Part shown: one piece after another, positions 1 through 8,279 of the stretch | Position numbering within the stretch: the stretch's first letter is position 1 | Layout: every line of letters begins with the position of its first letter | Origin: JALORV01 sp035498175 | Lineage (GTDB): Bacteria > Pseudomonadota > Gammaproteobacteria > Burkholderiales > Burkholderiaceae_F | Assembly: GCA_035498175.1 (NCBI GenBank) | Contig: DATKAJ010000039.1 | Location: forward strand, 1 to 64,000 | DNA length: 64,000 nucleotides | Reading direction: 5' to 3' | Made by a program: the position numbers and the translations under genes | Notes under the pieces: generated by a model | Seen by the model: only the letters and a program-made list of their open reading frames with translations | Told to the model about the DNA's origin: nothing | Database searches by the model: none

Positions 1-827
1 ACCTGCTGCCAGACGACCCAGCCTTTCGGATGCCAGAACACCGTGCCGGGCGAATGCTCGTCGAGATGGAACAGGTCGAGTTCGCGACCCAGCTTGCGGT
101 GGTCGCGACGCTCGGCCTCTTCAAGCATCTTGAGGTATGCGTCCTGCTCGTCCTTCTTCGCCCAGGCCGTCCCGTAGATCCGCTGAAGCTGTTCGTTCGC
201 GCTGTCGCCGCGCCAGTAGGCACCAGCGACCTTCATCAGCTTGAAGATCTTCAGCTTGCCGGTCGACGGCACATGCGGGCCGCGGCATAGATCGATGAAC
301 TTGCCCTCGCGATAGAGCGAGATGTCCTCATTGGCCGGAATCGCCGCGATGATCTCGGCCTTGTACTTCTCCCCGATCGACTCGAAGAATTTCACGGCGT
401 CGTCGCGCTTCCAGACCTCGCGCACGACCGGTTCGTCCCTTTTCGCCAGCTCGGCCATCTTCTTTTCGATCGCGTCGAGATCTTCGGGCGTAAAGCCGCG
501 CGGAAACGAGAAGTCGTAGTAGAAGCCGTTGTCTATCACCGGGCCGATCGTGACCTGCGCTTCCGGGAAAAGCTCCTTTACCGCGTAGGCCAGCAGGTGC
601 GCCGTCGAGTGGCGCAGCACCTCGAGGCCGTCGGCATCGCGGTCGGTGACGATCGCCACCTCGGCGTCACGGTCTATCAGGTGCGACGTGTCGACCAGCT
701 TGCCGTCAACGCGCCCGGCCAGAGCGGCCTTCGCCAGCCCCGGGCCGATTGCGGCCGCAACGTCGGCGACACGCACTGGCGCACCGAACGCGCGGCTTGA
801 GCCATCGGGTAATCGGATTGAGATCAT
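1..827 (-). CDS. thrS: Threonyl-tRNA synthetase, N-terminal part (cut by window edge)
   Basis: Class II synthetase that charges tRNA-Thr in the cytoplasm. About 275 residues are visible: an N-terminal TGS domain (about residues 1-62, starting MISIRLPDGSS), then the second additional domain used for editing, with HSTAHLLAYAVKELFP near residue 75 and the CRGPHVPSTGKLKIFKL segment near residue 185. The catalytic core and anticodon-binding domain lie beyond position 1, so completeness cannot be judged. The ATG at 827 fits the family start and lies 15 nt after the T-run of a terminator-like hairpin, with GGAG as a possible ribosome site. Synteny with tRNA-Val and relA upstream is common in betaproteobacteria. 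Confidence 0.96.
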   Translation of the reverse strand, partial: MISIRLPDGSSRAFGAPVRVADVAAAIGPGLAKAALAGRVDGKLVDTSHLIDRDAEVAIVTDRDADGLEVLRHSTAHLLAYAVKELFPEAQVTIGPVIDNGFYYDFSFPRGFTPEDLDAIEKKMAELAKRDEPVVREVWKRDDAVKFFESIGEKYKAEIIAAIPANEDISLYREGKFIDLCRGPHVPSTGKLKIFKLMKVAGAYWRGDSANEQLQRIYGTAWAKKDEQDAYLKMLEEAERRDHRKLGRELDLFHLDEHSPGTVFWHPKGWVVWQQ

Positions 828-842
828 CGGAAACTCCAAGCG

Positions 843-869
843 AAAAAAAAGTGCGGGCGAGCCGCACTT
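843..869 (-). terminator. Rho-independent terminator between tRNA-Val and thrS
   Basis: Read on the minus strand, an 8-bp perfect stem (AAGTGCGG / CCGCACTT, 862-869 with 849-856) with a 5-nt loop is followed by a run of T (complement of 843-850). It lies 3' of the tRNA-Val gene and directly before thrS. It most simply ends the tRNA transcript; it could also act as a leader attenuator for thrS. Confidence 0.75.
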
Positions 870-957
870 CACTGCAAAGGCGTACTCGTCCTCCGGGATC
901 AGCCCTCCGTGAATCGAGTTCGAAGCATTTCTCCGCGTCCTTTGCGTGTGGAGTTCC

Positions 958-1034
958 TGGTAGGCGCGATTGGACTCGAACCAACGACCCCCACCATGTC
1001 AAGGTGGTGCTCTAACCAGCTGAGCTACGCGCCT
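958..1034 (-). tRNA. tRNA-Val (anticodon GAC)
   Basis: A complete 77-nt cloverleaf on the minus strand. The 7-bp acceptor stem AGGCGCG/CGCGCCT is followed by the discriminator A and an encoded CCA. The D arm is GTAGCTCAGCTGGTTAGAGC, the anticodon stem CCACC/GGTGG encloses loop TTGACAT (anticodon GAC), and the T arm contains GGTTCGAGTCC. It is the usual neighbour of thrS in this group. Confidence 0.98.
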
Positions 1035-1044
1035 GAAGATACAA

Positions 1045-1050
1045 AGTATA
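1045..1050 (-). promoter_or_regulatory. Candidate -10 box for tRNA-Val
   Basis: TATACT on the minus strand lies about 10 bases upstream of the mature tRNA 5' end (1034), a normal distance for a tRNA promoter. No good -35 hexamer is visible 16-18 bases further upstream (TCAACT or GTCAAC), so the call rests on the -10 box and position alone. Confidence 0.45.
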
Positions 1051-1205
1051 TCAGCGAGATCACTACAGTTGACCGCACTTGTGCATGGACCTGATTGACA
1101 CCACTTGCGCTGTTACGCAACATTGCAACGTGGAAGTGCCGGCGATCTGGGCGTTCGATCCGACCGAGCGCATCCTGCACGACCTCAGCCACGATCGGAC
1201 ATTTC

Positions 1206-2015
1206 ATGGCGCGTTCGGACAGCCCATCGGGCGTCGCATTCCCCACCGCGGGTCCCGGTGAACCTCGACTGAGCGTGGCGCTCGCACACTCCCCGGCCGA
1301 TGTCGAGGATGCGCAGCGCCTGCGCTATGAGGTCTTTGCCGAGGAAATGGGAGCCAAGGTCGGCGACCCTGACACCGGAATCGACGCCGACGACTTCGAC
1401 CCGTATTGCGACCACCTCATCGTTCGCGACCTGGACACGCTGCGCGTCGTCGGCACCTACCGCATCCTGGCGCCGCATCGGGCGCGCGAGCTCGGCCGGC
1501 TGTACTCGCAGACTGAATTCGACCTGTCGCGGCTGCATCACATCGCGCCAACAATGGTCGAAGTGGGCCGCTCCTGCGTGCATCGTGACTATCGCTCGGG
1601 CAGCACCATCCTGCTGCTCTGGGCCGGCATGGCGCATTACATGAAGGCGGGCGGCTACGGTCACCTGATCGGATGCGCGAGCGTGCCGCTCAACGACGGC
1701 GGCGGCAGCGCTGCGCGCATTCGGCTCGACCTGCAGAAGTACCTGACCGACCCCGAATACCGGGTGTTTCCGCACCTGCCGTATCCCTTCGAGCGCATCG
1801 AACCGGCCGCCGCAAGCGACATGCCGCCGCTTTTGAAGGGCTATCTGCGGATCGGCGCGCGAATCTGCGGCGAACCGGCCTGGGATCCCGATTTCAATAC
1901 GGCGGATTTCCTCGTGTGGCTCTCGCTCTCGAAGCTGCACCCGCGCTATGCGCGCCACTTCGAGCTGCTGGCGGCGCAGGGCGACGCCGCTGAGAGGGCC
2001 GCTACCGCCAACTGA
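1206..2015 (+). CDS. OlsB-type GNAT acyltransferase (ornithine lipid / acyl-ACP family)
   Basis: 269 aa. Resembles the OlsB/hemolysin-like GNAT family, which transfers a 3-hydroxyacyl group from acyl carrier protein to an amino group (ornithine in OlsB) as the first step of ornithine lipid synthesis. Family landmarks include RLRYEVFAEEMGA near the start, YCDHLIVRD and VVGTYRIL, the LYSQTEFDLSRL segment, and the core EVGRSCVHRDYRSGSTILLLW followed by GHLIGCASV. The reading frame is open back to 1095, but similarity begins only after the ATG at 1206, which I chose. A second acyltransferase (OlsA) is not adjacent, so the substrate is unproven; exosortase-associated acyltransferases share this fold. 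Confidence 0.72.
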   Translation: MARSDSPSGVAFPTAGPGEPRLSVALAHSPADVEDAQRLRYEVFAEEMGAKVGDPDTGIDADDFDPYCDHLIVRDLDTLRVVGTYRILAPHRARELGRLYSQTEFDLSRLHHIAPTMVEVGRSCVHRDYRSGSTILLLWAGMAHYMKAGGYGHLIGCASVPLNDGGGSAARIRLDLQKYLTDPEYRVFPHLPYPFERIEPAAASDMPPLLKGYLRIGARICGEPAWDPDFNTADFLVWLSLSKLHPRYARHFELLAAQGDAAERAATAN

Positions 2016-2030
2016 GCGCGGCGAGCGCGT

Positions 2031-4172
2031 TCAGCGGCGCCGGACCGCGAACACACCGGTGACTTCGCGCAGCAGGCCGCTGACCCGGGGAATATCCGCT
2101 GCAGTGCCGACCTCGACGGTAAAGCCCATCCGCGCTTCGCCGCGCTGGCTCTGGGTGGACACTCCGATCACGTTGAGCTTCTCGCGTGCGAACACTTCCG
2201 AGATGTCGCGCAGCAGACCCGAACGGTCCTGCGCGATGACGAGGACCTCGACCGGATAGACCGCATCAGCCTGTCGGCCCCACGCGACTTCGACCACGCG
2301 CTCGGGCTCACGCTGGATCAGTGCCTGCAGATTCGAGCAGTTCGCACGGTGGATCGATACGCCGCGCCCGCGCGTGACATAGCCGCCGATCTCGTCGGGC
2401 GGCACGGGCCGGCAGCAGCGCGCGAGTTGGGTCAAAAGTGAATCGACGCCAACGACGAGGACCTTGCCGCGGCCGGCCGGTGCCTCACGCGGCTTGCCGA
2501 CAAGCGCGGGAAGTTCCGGCGCTTCGGCCGGCGGCGGCGCGAGGGCATGCTCGATCGAGCGCAGGCTGAATTCTTCCTTGGTTGCCGCCGCGCAGAGTTC
2601 GTCAACCTTGTCGAAGCCGAGGCGTCGCGCCAGGTCTTCGAGCTTGACCGCCGTCCTGCCCAGGCGCTGCAGCTCCTTCTCTACGATCTCGCGGCCCGCC
2701 GCAACCGACTGTTCGAGTTCCAGCGCGTTGAACCACTGCCGCACCTTCGCCCGCGAGCGCGCGCTGCGCAGGAAGCCGAGTTCGAGGTTGAGCCAGTCGC
2801 GGCTCGGGCCCCCGCTCTTCGCCGCGACGATCTCGACGGTCTGCCCGCTCGCAAGCGGCGTACTGAGCGGCACGATCGCGCCGTTGACGCGGGCGCCGCG
2901 GCAGCGATGCCCGAGTTCGGAGTGGATGTGATAGGCAAAGTCGACCGGCGTGCCACCGGCCGGCAGCTCCACCACCCGCGCCTGTGGCGTCAGCACGTAG
3001 ATACGCTCCTCGCGCGCCGGGCCGCCGGCGGGCGGCGCATCGACCTCGTCGCGCCACGCGAGCAGCTGGCGCAGCCACGCGACGCGCTGCTGGTCGTCTT
3101 CGCGTCCACGCCCACCCTCCTTGTAACGCCAGTGCGCCGCGACGCCGAGCTCGGCGTGCTCATGCATGCGCCGCGTCCGGATCTGCACTTCGAGCGTGCG
3201 GCCATGCTCGTCGCGGACCACGGTATGCAGCGACTGGTAGCCGTTCGGTTTCGGACGCCCGATGTAGTCGTCGTACTCGCGCTCGACCGGCATCCAGGCC
3301 GAGTGCACCATGGAGAGCACCTGGTAGCACTGCGATACTTCGTCGACGATCACTCGCAGGCCGCGCACGTCATAGACCTGCTCGAACGCGAGGCCCTTGG
3401 CGCGCATCTTGTTCCAGATGCTGTAGATATGCTTCGGCCGGCCGCTGATTTCCGCCCGCAGGCCGGCCTCGTCGACCAGCCGCCGCAGCGTCGCCAGCGC
3501 CCCTTCGATGAAGGATTCGCGCTCGACGCGCCGCTCATCGAGCATGCGTGCGACCGCCTTGTAGGTGTCCGGGTCGAGAAAGCGGAACGACAGGTCCTCG
3601 AGCTCCCACTTCAGCTGCCAGATGCCGAGGCGGTTGGCGAGCGGTGCGTACAGCTCGAGGGTTTCGCGTGCGAACGGCTCCGCGCCGGGGCGGCGACTCA
3701 GTGCATAGAAGCGCAGGGTCTGAAGCCGCGAAGCTAGGCGCAGCAGCACCACGCGCAGGTCGTTCGCCATCGCGAGCAACATGCGCCGCAGTGCCTCGGG
3801 CTGGTCCTCGACGTGGCTTCGGCCCTTGGCCTCCTCGCGCGCGCGCGTGAGCTCGGATAGCCGCATCAGCTGCCGCAGATCCGCAACCAGCTGCGCCACG
3901 GCAGCGCCGAAGCGCGAGCGCAGCCAGTCGTCCGGATCGCGCAGCACATCGTGAACGCCGAAGAGCTGCGCGGCCACCAGCAGGTCCGGATCAGGCCGCA
4001 GCGTGCCGACAATCGCGCCAATGCCGTCGGCGTGGGCGGCGAACGGCTCGCCGGTGCGCAGCGCCTTGCCCTCGTAGAGCGGCCCAACAAGCGCGCGCGT
4101 GGCGACCGGGTCCAGCGTCGGCGTCGCGGCGTTCAACGCGATGGCTTCATGGTCGAAGTGATCGGCCGTCAT
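2031..4172 (-). CDS. relA: (p)ppGpp synthetase RelA (synthetase-only type)
   Basis: 713 aa, full length for the long RelA/SpoT family; makes (p)ppGpp on stalled ribosomes during amino-acid starvation. Order: degenerate HD hydrolase region (about 20-190, lacking the HDxxED signature of active hydrolases), synthetase domain (about 235-350) with the EYDD charge motif at 299-302 followed by YIGRPKPNGYQS, TGS domain (about 385-450, from RIYVLTP), a linker, and a C-terminal ACT domain (about 635-713). The EXDD motif is typical of monofunctional RelA, whereas bifunctional enzymes carry RXKD. It is divergent from the mtfA-like gene, with 50 bp between start codons. Confidence 0.95.
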   Translation of the reverse strand: MTADHFDHEAIALNAATPTLDPVATRALVGPLYEGKALRTGEPFAAHADGIGAIVGTLRPDPDLLVAAQLFGVHDVLRDPDDWLRSRFGAAVAQLVADLRQLMRLSELTRAREEAKGRSHVEDQPEALRRMLLAMANDLRVVLLRLASRLQTLRFYALSRRPGAEPFARETLELYAPLANRLGIWQLKWELEDLSFRFLDPDTYKAVARMLDERRVERESFIEGALATLRRLVDEAGLRAEISGRPKHIYSIWNKMRAKGLAFEQVYDVRGLRVIVDEVSQCYQVLSMVHSAWMPVEREYDDYIGRPKPNGYQSLHTVVRDEHGRTLEVQIRTRRMHEHAELGVAAHWRYKEGGRGREDDQQRVAWLRQLLAWRDEVDAPPAGGPAREERIYVLTPQARVVELPAGGTPVDFAYHIHSELGHRCRGARVNGAIVPLSTPLASGQTVEIVAAKSGGPSRDWLNLELGFLRSARSRAKVRQWFNALELEQSVAAGREIVEKELQRLGRTAVKLEDLARRLGFDKVDELCAAATKEEFSLRSIEHALAPPPAEAPELPALVGKPREAPAGRGKVLVVGVDSLLTQLARCCRPVPPDEIGGYVTRGRGVSIHRANCSNLQALIQREPERVVEVAWGRQADAVYPVEVLVIAQDRSGLLRDISEVFAREKLNVIGVSTQSQRGEARMGFTVEVGTAADIPRVSGLLREVTGVFAVRRR

Positions 4173-4222
4173 GCTGCGATTATCCCGCCCGAAGCGTTCG
4201 ACCGTTGCGGCACAATCGACGC

Positions 4223-5050
4223 ATGCTCAGAGGTCTGTTCGGCCGTGCGCCGCGGAAGCCCGTCGCGGTGCCGGATGCACTGTGGCAGGCGGCACTGGCC
4301 GGACTGCCGTTCCTCGGCGGATTGACGATCGACGAACTGCAGCGCCTGCGCTCGCTCGCCGCCGCGTTCCTGGCCGAGAAACAGATGGCGGGTGCTGGCG
4401 GTTTGCAACTGAATGCAGAAATGCAGGTGAACGTCGCCGCACAGGCGTGCCTGCCGATCCTCGAGCTGGGACTCGAGTGGTATCGCGGCTGGAGCGGCAT
4501 CGTGGTCTATCCGGGTGAGTTCCTCGTTCCACGCAGCATCACCGACGAGTCCGGCGTCGTGCACGAATACACGGAGCCGATCACCGGCGAGGCCTGGGAG
4601 GGCGGTCCGGTGCTCCTGTCGTGGGACGACGCTCTGAAGACACGATCGGAGTCCGGCATCGCGTATTCGGTGGTGATCCACGAGTTCACGCACAAGCTCG
4701 ACCTGCTGAACGGCGCGGCCGATGGCGTCCCGGCGTTCTCGCCGACACTGCATCCGCAGTTGCGGGCGGAGGCCTGGCGCGCAGCGCTCGAAGAGGCCTA
4801 TCAGAGTTTCGTCGCCGAGCTCGACCTCGTCGAAAACGAATTGCCGTTCGACGTCGACCCCGACTCCGAGTCCGCGGATCGCTACTACGCACACCTGCCG
4901 CTCGACGCCTACGCCGGCCAGGACGAAGGCGAATTCTTCGCGGTGTCGTCGGAGGCCTTCTTCGTCGATCCGGCGCGTCTGCAGGCTGCGTTCCCGCTCT
5001 GGTATGACCTACTGACGCGATTTTTCCGACAGGAACCGCTGCGCCGATGA
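4223..5050 (+). CDS. mtfA: MtfA-like zinc-dependent peptidase (M90 family)
   Basis: 275 aa. Family members are soluble zinc metallopeptidases; the E. coli protein MtfA binds the glucose repressor Mlc, a role that cannot be assumed here. The zinc site HEFTH is at residues 153-157 within VVIHEFTHKLD, and the downstream EGEFFAVSSEAFF segment holds the conserved Glu-rich helix. The ATG at 4223 was preferred to an in-frame TTG at 4205 because similarity starts at MLRGLFGR. Its stop overlaps the next gene by 4 bp (ATGA), so the two are probably co-translated. Confidence 0.85.
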   Translation: MLRGLFGRAPRKPVAVPDALWQAALAGLPFLGGLTIDELQRLRSLAAAFLAEKQMAGAGGLQLNAEMQVNVAAQACLPILELGLEWYRGWSGIVVYPGEFLVPRSITDESGVVHEYTEPITGEAWEGGPVLLSWDDALKTRSESGIAYSVVIHEFTHKLDLLNGAADGVPAFSPTLHPQLRAEAWRAALEEAYQSFVAELDLVENELPFDVDPDSESADRYYAHLPLDAYAGQDEGEFFAVSSEAFFVDPARLQAAFPLWYDLLTRFFRQEPLRR

Positions 5051-5538
5051 AGGCGCTGTTGATCGTCTATCACTCGATGACCGGCGCAGCCGAGCAGCTC
5101 GCGCTGGCCGCCGCCGCGGGTGCGCGCACGCAGGACGGCGTCGAAGTGCGCGTGCACCGCGCGCCTGAGGTCGGTGATGCCGACGTGCTGGCCGCCGACG
5201 GCTACCTCTTCGCGATGCCGGAGAACCTGGCAACGATGGCCGGGCTGATGAAGGACTTCTTCGACCGCGTTTACTACGCGGTGCTCGAGCGCATCAACGG
5301 CCGACCCTATGCCGCGATCATCGCCGCGGGCACCGATGGCGCCGGGGCCGCGCGACAGGTGCAGCGCATCGCGACCGGTCTGCGCCTGCGCGAAGTAGCG
5401 CAGCCGCTGGTGATTCGCAACGGTGCCCAGACACCTGAAGACATCCTTGCGCCGAAAACCGTGCCGGTAGCCGACCTCGAACTCGCGCGCGAACTCGGCA
5501 CCGCGCTCGCCGCGGGCCTGGCGAGCGGCATCTTTTAG
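5047..5538 (+). CDS. Flavodoxin-fold / NAD(P)H-dependent reductase family protein
   Basis: 163 aa with a flavodoxin-like fold: a first beta strand and FMN phosphate loop (KALLIVYHSMTGAAEQLA), a central DGYLFAMPENLATMAG segment and RPYAAIIAAGTDGAGAA, which resembles the flavin ring-binding loop. Probably binds FMN in the cytoplasm; the redox partner is unknown. It starts inside the stop of the upstream peptidase gene (ATGA overlap) and ends convergently on the hydrolase gene with a 4-bp overlap at 5535-5538. Confidence 0.75.
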   Translation: MKALLIVYHSMTGAAEQLALAAAAGARTQDGVEVRVHRAPEVGDADVLAADGYLFAMPENLATMAGLMKDFFDRVYYAVLERINGRPYAAIIAAGTDGAGAARQVQRIATGLRLREVAQPLVIRNGAQTPEDILAPKTVPVADLELARELGTALAAGLASGIF

Positions 5539-6488
5539 GTCGTCCGATCCGCGTCCTCGAGCAGGAAGTCGCGCACCAGCGCAATCTCGCCGGGAAGCAT
5601 GAACGTCGGCGCGTGTCCGACTCCGGGAACCTCCGCCACCCGCGGCCGCGGCCCGCGCGCCGCCATTTCGGCCGTAGTCTCCGGCGTCAGCAGGTCGGAC
5701 TCGGCGCCGCGCACAAGCAGCGTCCTGGCGCTGATCCGGTCGTACAGCGCCCAGGTCGCCGCCTCCGCGGCGGCCGCCGCCTGCGGCGTGACACTCTTGA
5801 GCGGCAGCGCGATCGCCGGGTCGTAACGCAGCACCCAGCGATCGCCCTCGCGCCGCAGCGTTGGTTCGAAGAGTTCGCGCCAGTCCTCGCGCGTCTTCAG
5901 CCCGAACGGCGCGGCCGCGACCGACAGGTAACCGACGGCTTCGTCGAGGTTCGCGAACGACACCGGCTGCCCGACGTAGGAGGCGATCCGTGCGATGGCC
6001 ACTGGCCCGAGCCGCGGCCCGACGTCGTTGATCACCATCCTGCGGATCGGCGATCCGGGCTGCCCGGCCAGCGCGATGCCGATCAGCCCTCCCATCGAAG
6101 TGCCGACCCAGTCGACCTGGTCAACGCCGAGCCGCGCGATCAGCGCCACCATGTCGCTGACGTACTGCGGAATGGCGTAGTAGGCAGGATCGCGCAGTCG
6201 ATCGCTCAGGCCGCGCCCGACCACATCGGGACAGACCACGCGGTAGCGATCGCTCAGCACACGTGCGAGACGGTCGAAGTCGCGTCCCATCCGCGTCAGG
6301 CCGTGGGCGCAGATGAGGACATTTGCATTGGCCGGGTTGCCCCACTCGACGTACACCATCTCGTGGAAGCCGACGGGGCTCAGGCATTTCACGCGATGCT
6401 GGCGCGGCTCGTTGGATGCGTTCAATCTGGCCTCGATGGATTCAGTAGGGGCGGATCGGCGGCGATTGTAGTCAGCGGGCGGTGGCAT
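5535..6488 (-). CDS. Alpha/beta hydrolase
   Basis: 317 aa from the ATG at 6488. The fold is clear: HGLTRMGRDFD (oxyanion region), VVCPDVVGRGLS, the nucleophile elbow GTSMGG, and a late GVGHAPTF catalytic His. Substrate unknown. The start is uncertain: family similarity begins around HRVKCLSPVGFH, and a TTG near 6423 would give a shorter protein and leave more room for a promoter. With the ATG at 6488 only 27 bp separate it from the divergent 3-hydroxybutyrate dehydrogenase gene. Open frame further upstream to 6605 overlaps that gene and is not coding. Confidence 0.8.
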   Translation of the reverse strand: MPPPADYNRRRSAPTESIEARLNASNEPRQHRVKCLSPVGFHEMVYVEWGNPANANVLICAHGLTRMGRDFDRLARVLSDRYRVVCPDVVGRGLSDRLRDPAYYAIPQYVSDMVALIARLGVDQVDWVGTSMGGLIGIALAGQPGSPIRRMVINDVGPRLGPVAIARIASYVGQPVSFANLDEAVGYLSVAAAPFGLKTREDWRELFEPTLRREGDRWVLRYDPAIALPLKSVTPQAAAAAEAATWALYDRISARTLLVRGAESDLLTPETTAEMAARGPRPRVAEVPGVGHAPTFMLPGEIALVRDFLLEDADRTT

Positions 6489-6515
6489 ACTCGCCTCGAA
6501 GAAGAGGAGGCCGGC

Positions 6516-7295
6516 ATGCTGAAAGGAAAGACTGCCCTGGTGACGGGGTCCACTAGCGGAATCGGGCTGGCGATGGCGCGCGCGCTCGCTGACGAGGGCG
6601 CCCACATTGTCATCAACGGCTTCGGCGATGCCGACACGATCCGCGCGGCCGAGCGCGACCTACAGGGCCGCGGCGCGCGCACGCTGTATCACGGCGCCGA
6701 CATGAGCAAGCCGGGCGAGATCGAGCAGATGATCCGCGCAGCCGAATCGGAGTTCGGGCGCGTCGATATCCTCGTCAACAACGCCGGCATCCAGCACACC
6801 GCCCCGATCGACACATTCCCGGTCGAGCGCTGGGACGCGATCATCGCGATCAACCTCAGCTCGGCCTTCCACACGACGCGTCTCGCGCTGCCGAAGATGC
6901 GGCAGGCCAACTGGGGACGCATCATCAACGTCGCATCGGTGCACGGCCTCGTGGCGTCGGCCGAGAAGTCGGCCTATGTCGCCGCCAAGCACGGCATCGT
7001 CGGCTTCACCAAGGCGGTGGCGCTTGACACCGCGGGCTCCGGAATCACCTGCAACGCGATCTGCCCGGGTTGGGTTCTAACGCCGCTGGTGCAGAAACAG
7101 GTCGAGGCACGCGCCGCCCGAGACCACATCAGCGAGGAAGCGGCGAAGAAGTCGCTGCTCGGCGAAAAGCAGCCGTCGATGCAGTTCGCGACGGCCGAGC
7201 AGCTCGCCGCGCTGGCGGTCTTCATGTGCTCCTCGGCCGCGGACCAGGTGCGCGGCGTGGCCTGGAACGTCGACGGCGGCTGGGTCGCACAGTAG
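6516..7295 (+). CDS. bdhA: 3-Hydroxybutyrate dehydrogenase (SDR)
   Basis: 259 aa, the normal length. NAD-dependent oxidation of (R)-3-hydroxybutyrate to acetoacetate, used in polyhydroxybutyrate turnover. Short-chain dehydrogenase motifs: TGSTSGIG cofactor loop (residues 10-17), NNAG, catalytic Ser in NVASVHGL, YVAAKHG (Tyr-xxx-Lys), and the subfamily tail LGEKQPSMQFATAEQLA. A strong ribosome site (AAGAGGAGG) precedes the ATG. The position beside an alpha/beta hydrolase suggests, without proving, a shared metabolic theme. Confidence 0.93.
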   Translation: MLKGKTALVTGSTSGIGLAMARALADEGAHIVINGFGDADTIRAAERDLQGRGARTLYHGADMSKPGEIEQMIRAAESEFGRVDILVNNAGIQHTAPIDTFPVERWDAIIAINLSSAFHTTRLALPKMRQANWGRIINVASVHGLVASAEKSAYVAAKHGIVGFTKAVALDTAGSGITCNAICPGWVLTPLVQKQVEARAARDHISEEAAKKSLLGEKQPSMQFATAEQLAALAVFMCSSAADQVRGVAWNVDGGWVAQ

Positions 7296-7315
7296 GACGC
7301 CGTTCGGTCGCGCAC

Positions 7316-8218
7316 TCACGCGGCGCGCGCGATCACCGGGGTCACGTCGACCGACACTTCGAGCGCGTGGCTCGCGCCACCCTGGATAACTCCGCGCAGC
7401 GGAGTGACGTCGCCGTAGTCGCGTCCGATCGCCAGGGTCACGTGCCCGAGGTCGGGCAGCACCGCATTGGTCGGGTCGAGATCGATCCAGCCCAAAGGCG
7501 GACACCAGACCGACACCCACGCATGCGAGGCGTCCGCTCCCAGCAGCCTGGCCTGTCCCGCCGGCGGATGCGTCAGCAGATAGCCGCTGATATAACGCGC
7601 CGGCAGGCCGAGCCCGCGCAGCATCGAGAGCATCAGGTGGGCATAGTCCTGGCACACGCCTCTTCGGTCGCGGAAGACCTCTTCGAGCGGGGTGTTCACG
7701 TCGGTCGAGCCCTGCTCGTAGGTGAAGTCGCGGTGGATCCGCTCCATCAGCTCGATCGCGCCGGCGAGGCACTGGCGGCCTGGCGTGAAGCTCTCCGCCG
7801 CGTAGTCGCGCAGCGCCGGCAGCAACGGCACACACGGCGAAGCAAACACGAACTCAGCCGCGGGCTGGAACGAGGCCGCAACCGCATAGCGCAGCCCGGC
7901 TGCCACGCTCTCCCATGGCGCGCTTGCGGCGGCATCGAGCGGTTCTGCGCGCGGCGTCAAAGCGACGCGGCTGCGCGCCGTGACGGCGAGCACTTCGTGC
8001 GGCACGTAGAGCGCGAACTCCGTGCGCAGATTGCCGAACGAATCGCGCAGGGACATGCTTTGCGACGGCAGCGGGTCGATCGCCAGCCGGAACGCATCGA
8101 CATGCTGGCGATCATCGTTGCGGGGCGTCAGGTGCGCGCAATGGTAGGCGACTTCGACCCGCGCCGAATAGCGCGCGATCGTAGTGTGCGTCACATCGAG
8201 GCGGACCACCGCGCTCAT
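7316..8218 (-). CDS. Transglutaminase-like protease (COG1305 type)
   Basis: 300 aa: an N-terminal transglutaminase-associated beta domain (about 1-120) and a papain-like core with catalytic Cys in RRGVCQDYAHL (about residue 188), His in DASHAWVSVW and Asp in WIDLDPTN. It ends with the family tail IGRDYGDVTPLRGV. It is the last gene of the minus-strand Anbu / ATP-grasp / alpha-E locus, 61 bp after the fusion gene, with GGAGG before the ATG. Families of this kind act as peptidases or amide-forming enzymes; the substrate here is unknown. Confidence 0.88.
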   Translation of the reverse strand: MSAVVRLDVTHTTIARYSARVEVAYHCAHLTPRNDDRQHVDAFRLAIDPLPSQSMSLRDSFGNLRTEFALYVPHEVLAVTARSRVALTPRAEPLDAAASAPWESVAAGLRYAVAASFQPAAEFVFASPCVPLLPALRDYAAESFTPGRQCLAGAIELMERIHRDFTYEQGSTDVNTPLEEVFRDRRGVCQDYAHLMLSMLRGLGLPARYISGYLLTHPPAGQARLLGADASHAWVSVWCPPLGWIDLDPTNAVLPDLGHVTLAIGRDYGDVTPLRGVIQGGASHALEVSVDVTPVIARAA

Positions 8219-8279
8219 CGTGGAGCCTCCGCGCTGCGCGCTGCGGCGCGAGCTTGCTTGGGGCGGCCCGGTGCGGCGC

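Noticed and set aside
2547..3737. 396-codon open frame on the plus strand
   Set aside because: Antisense shadow of relA with no recognisable protein features.
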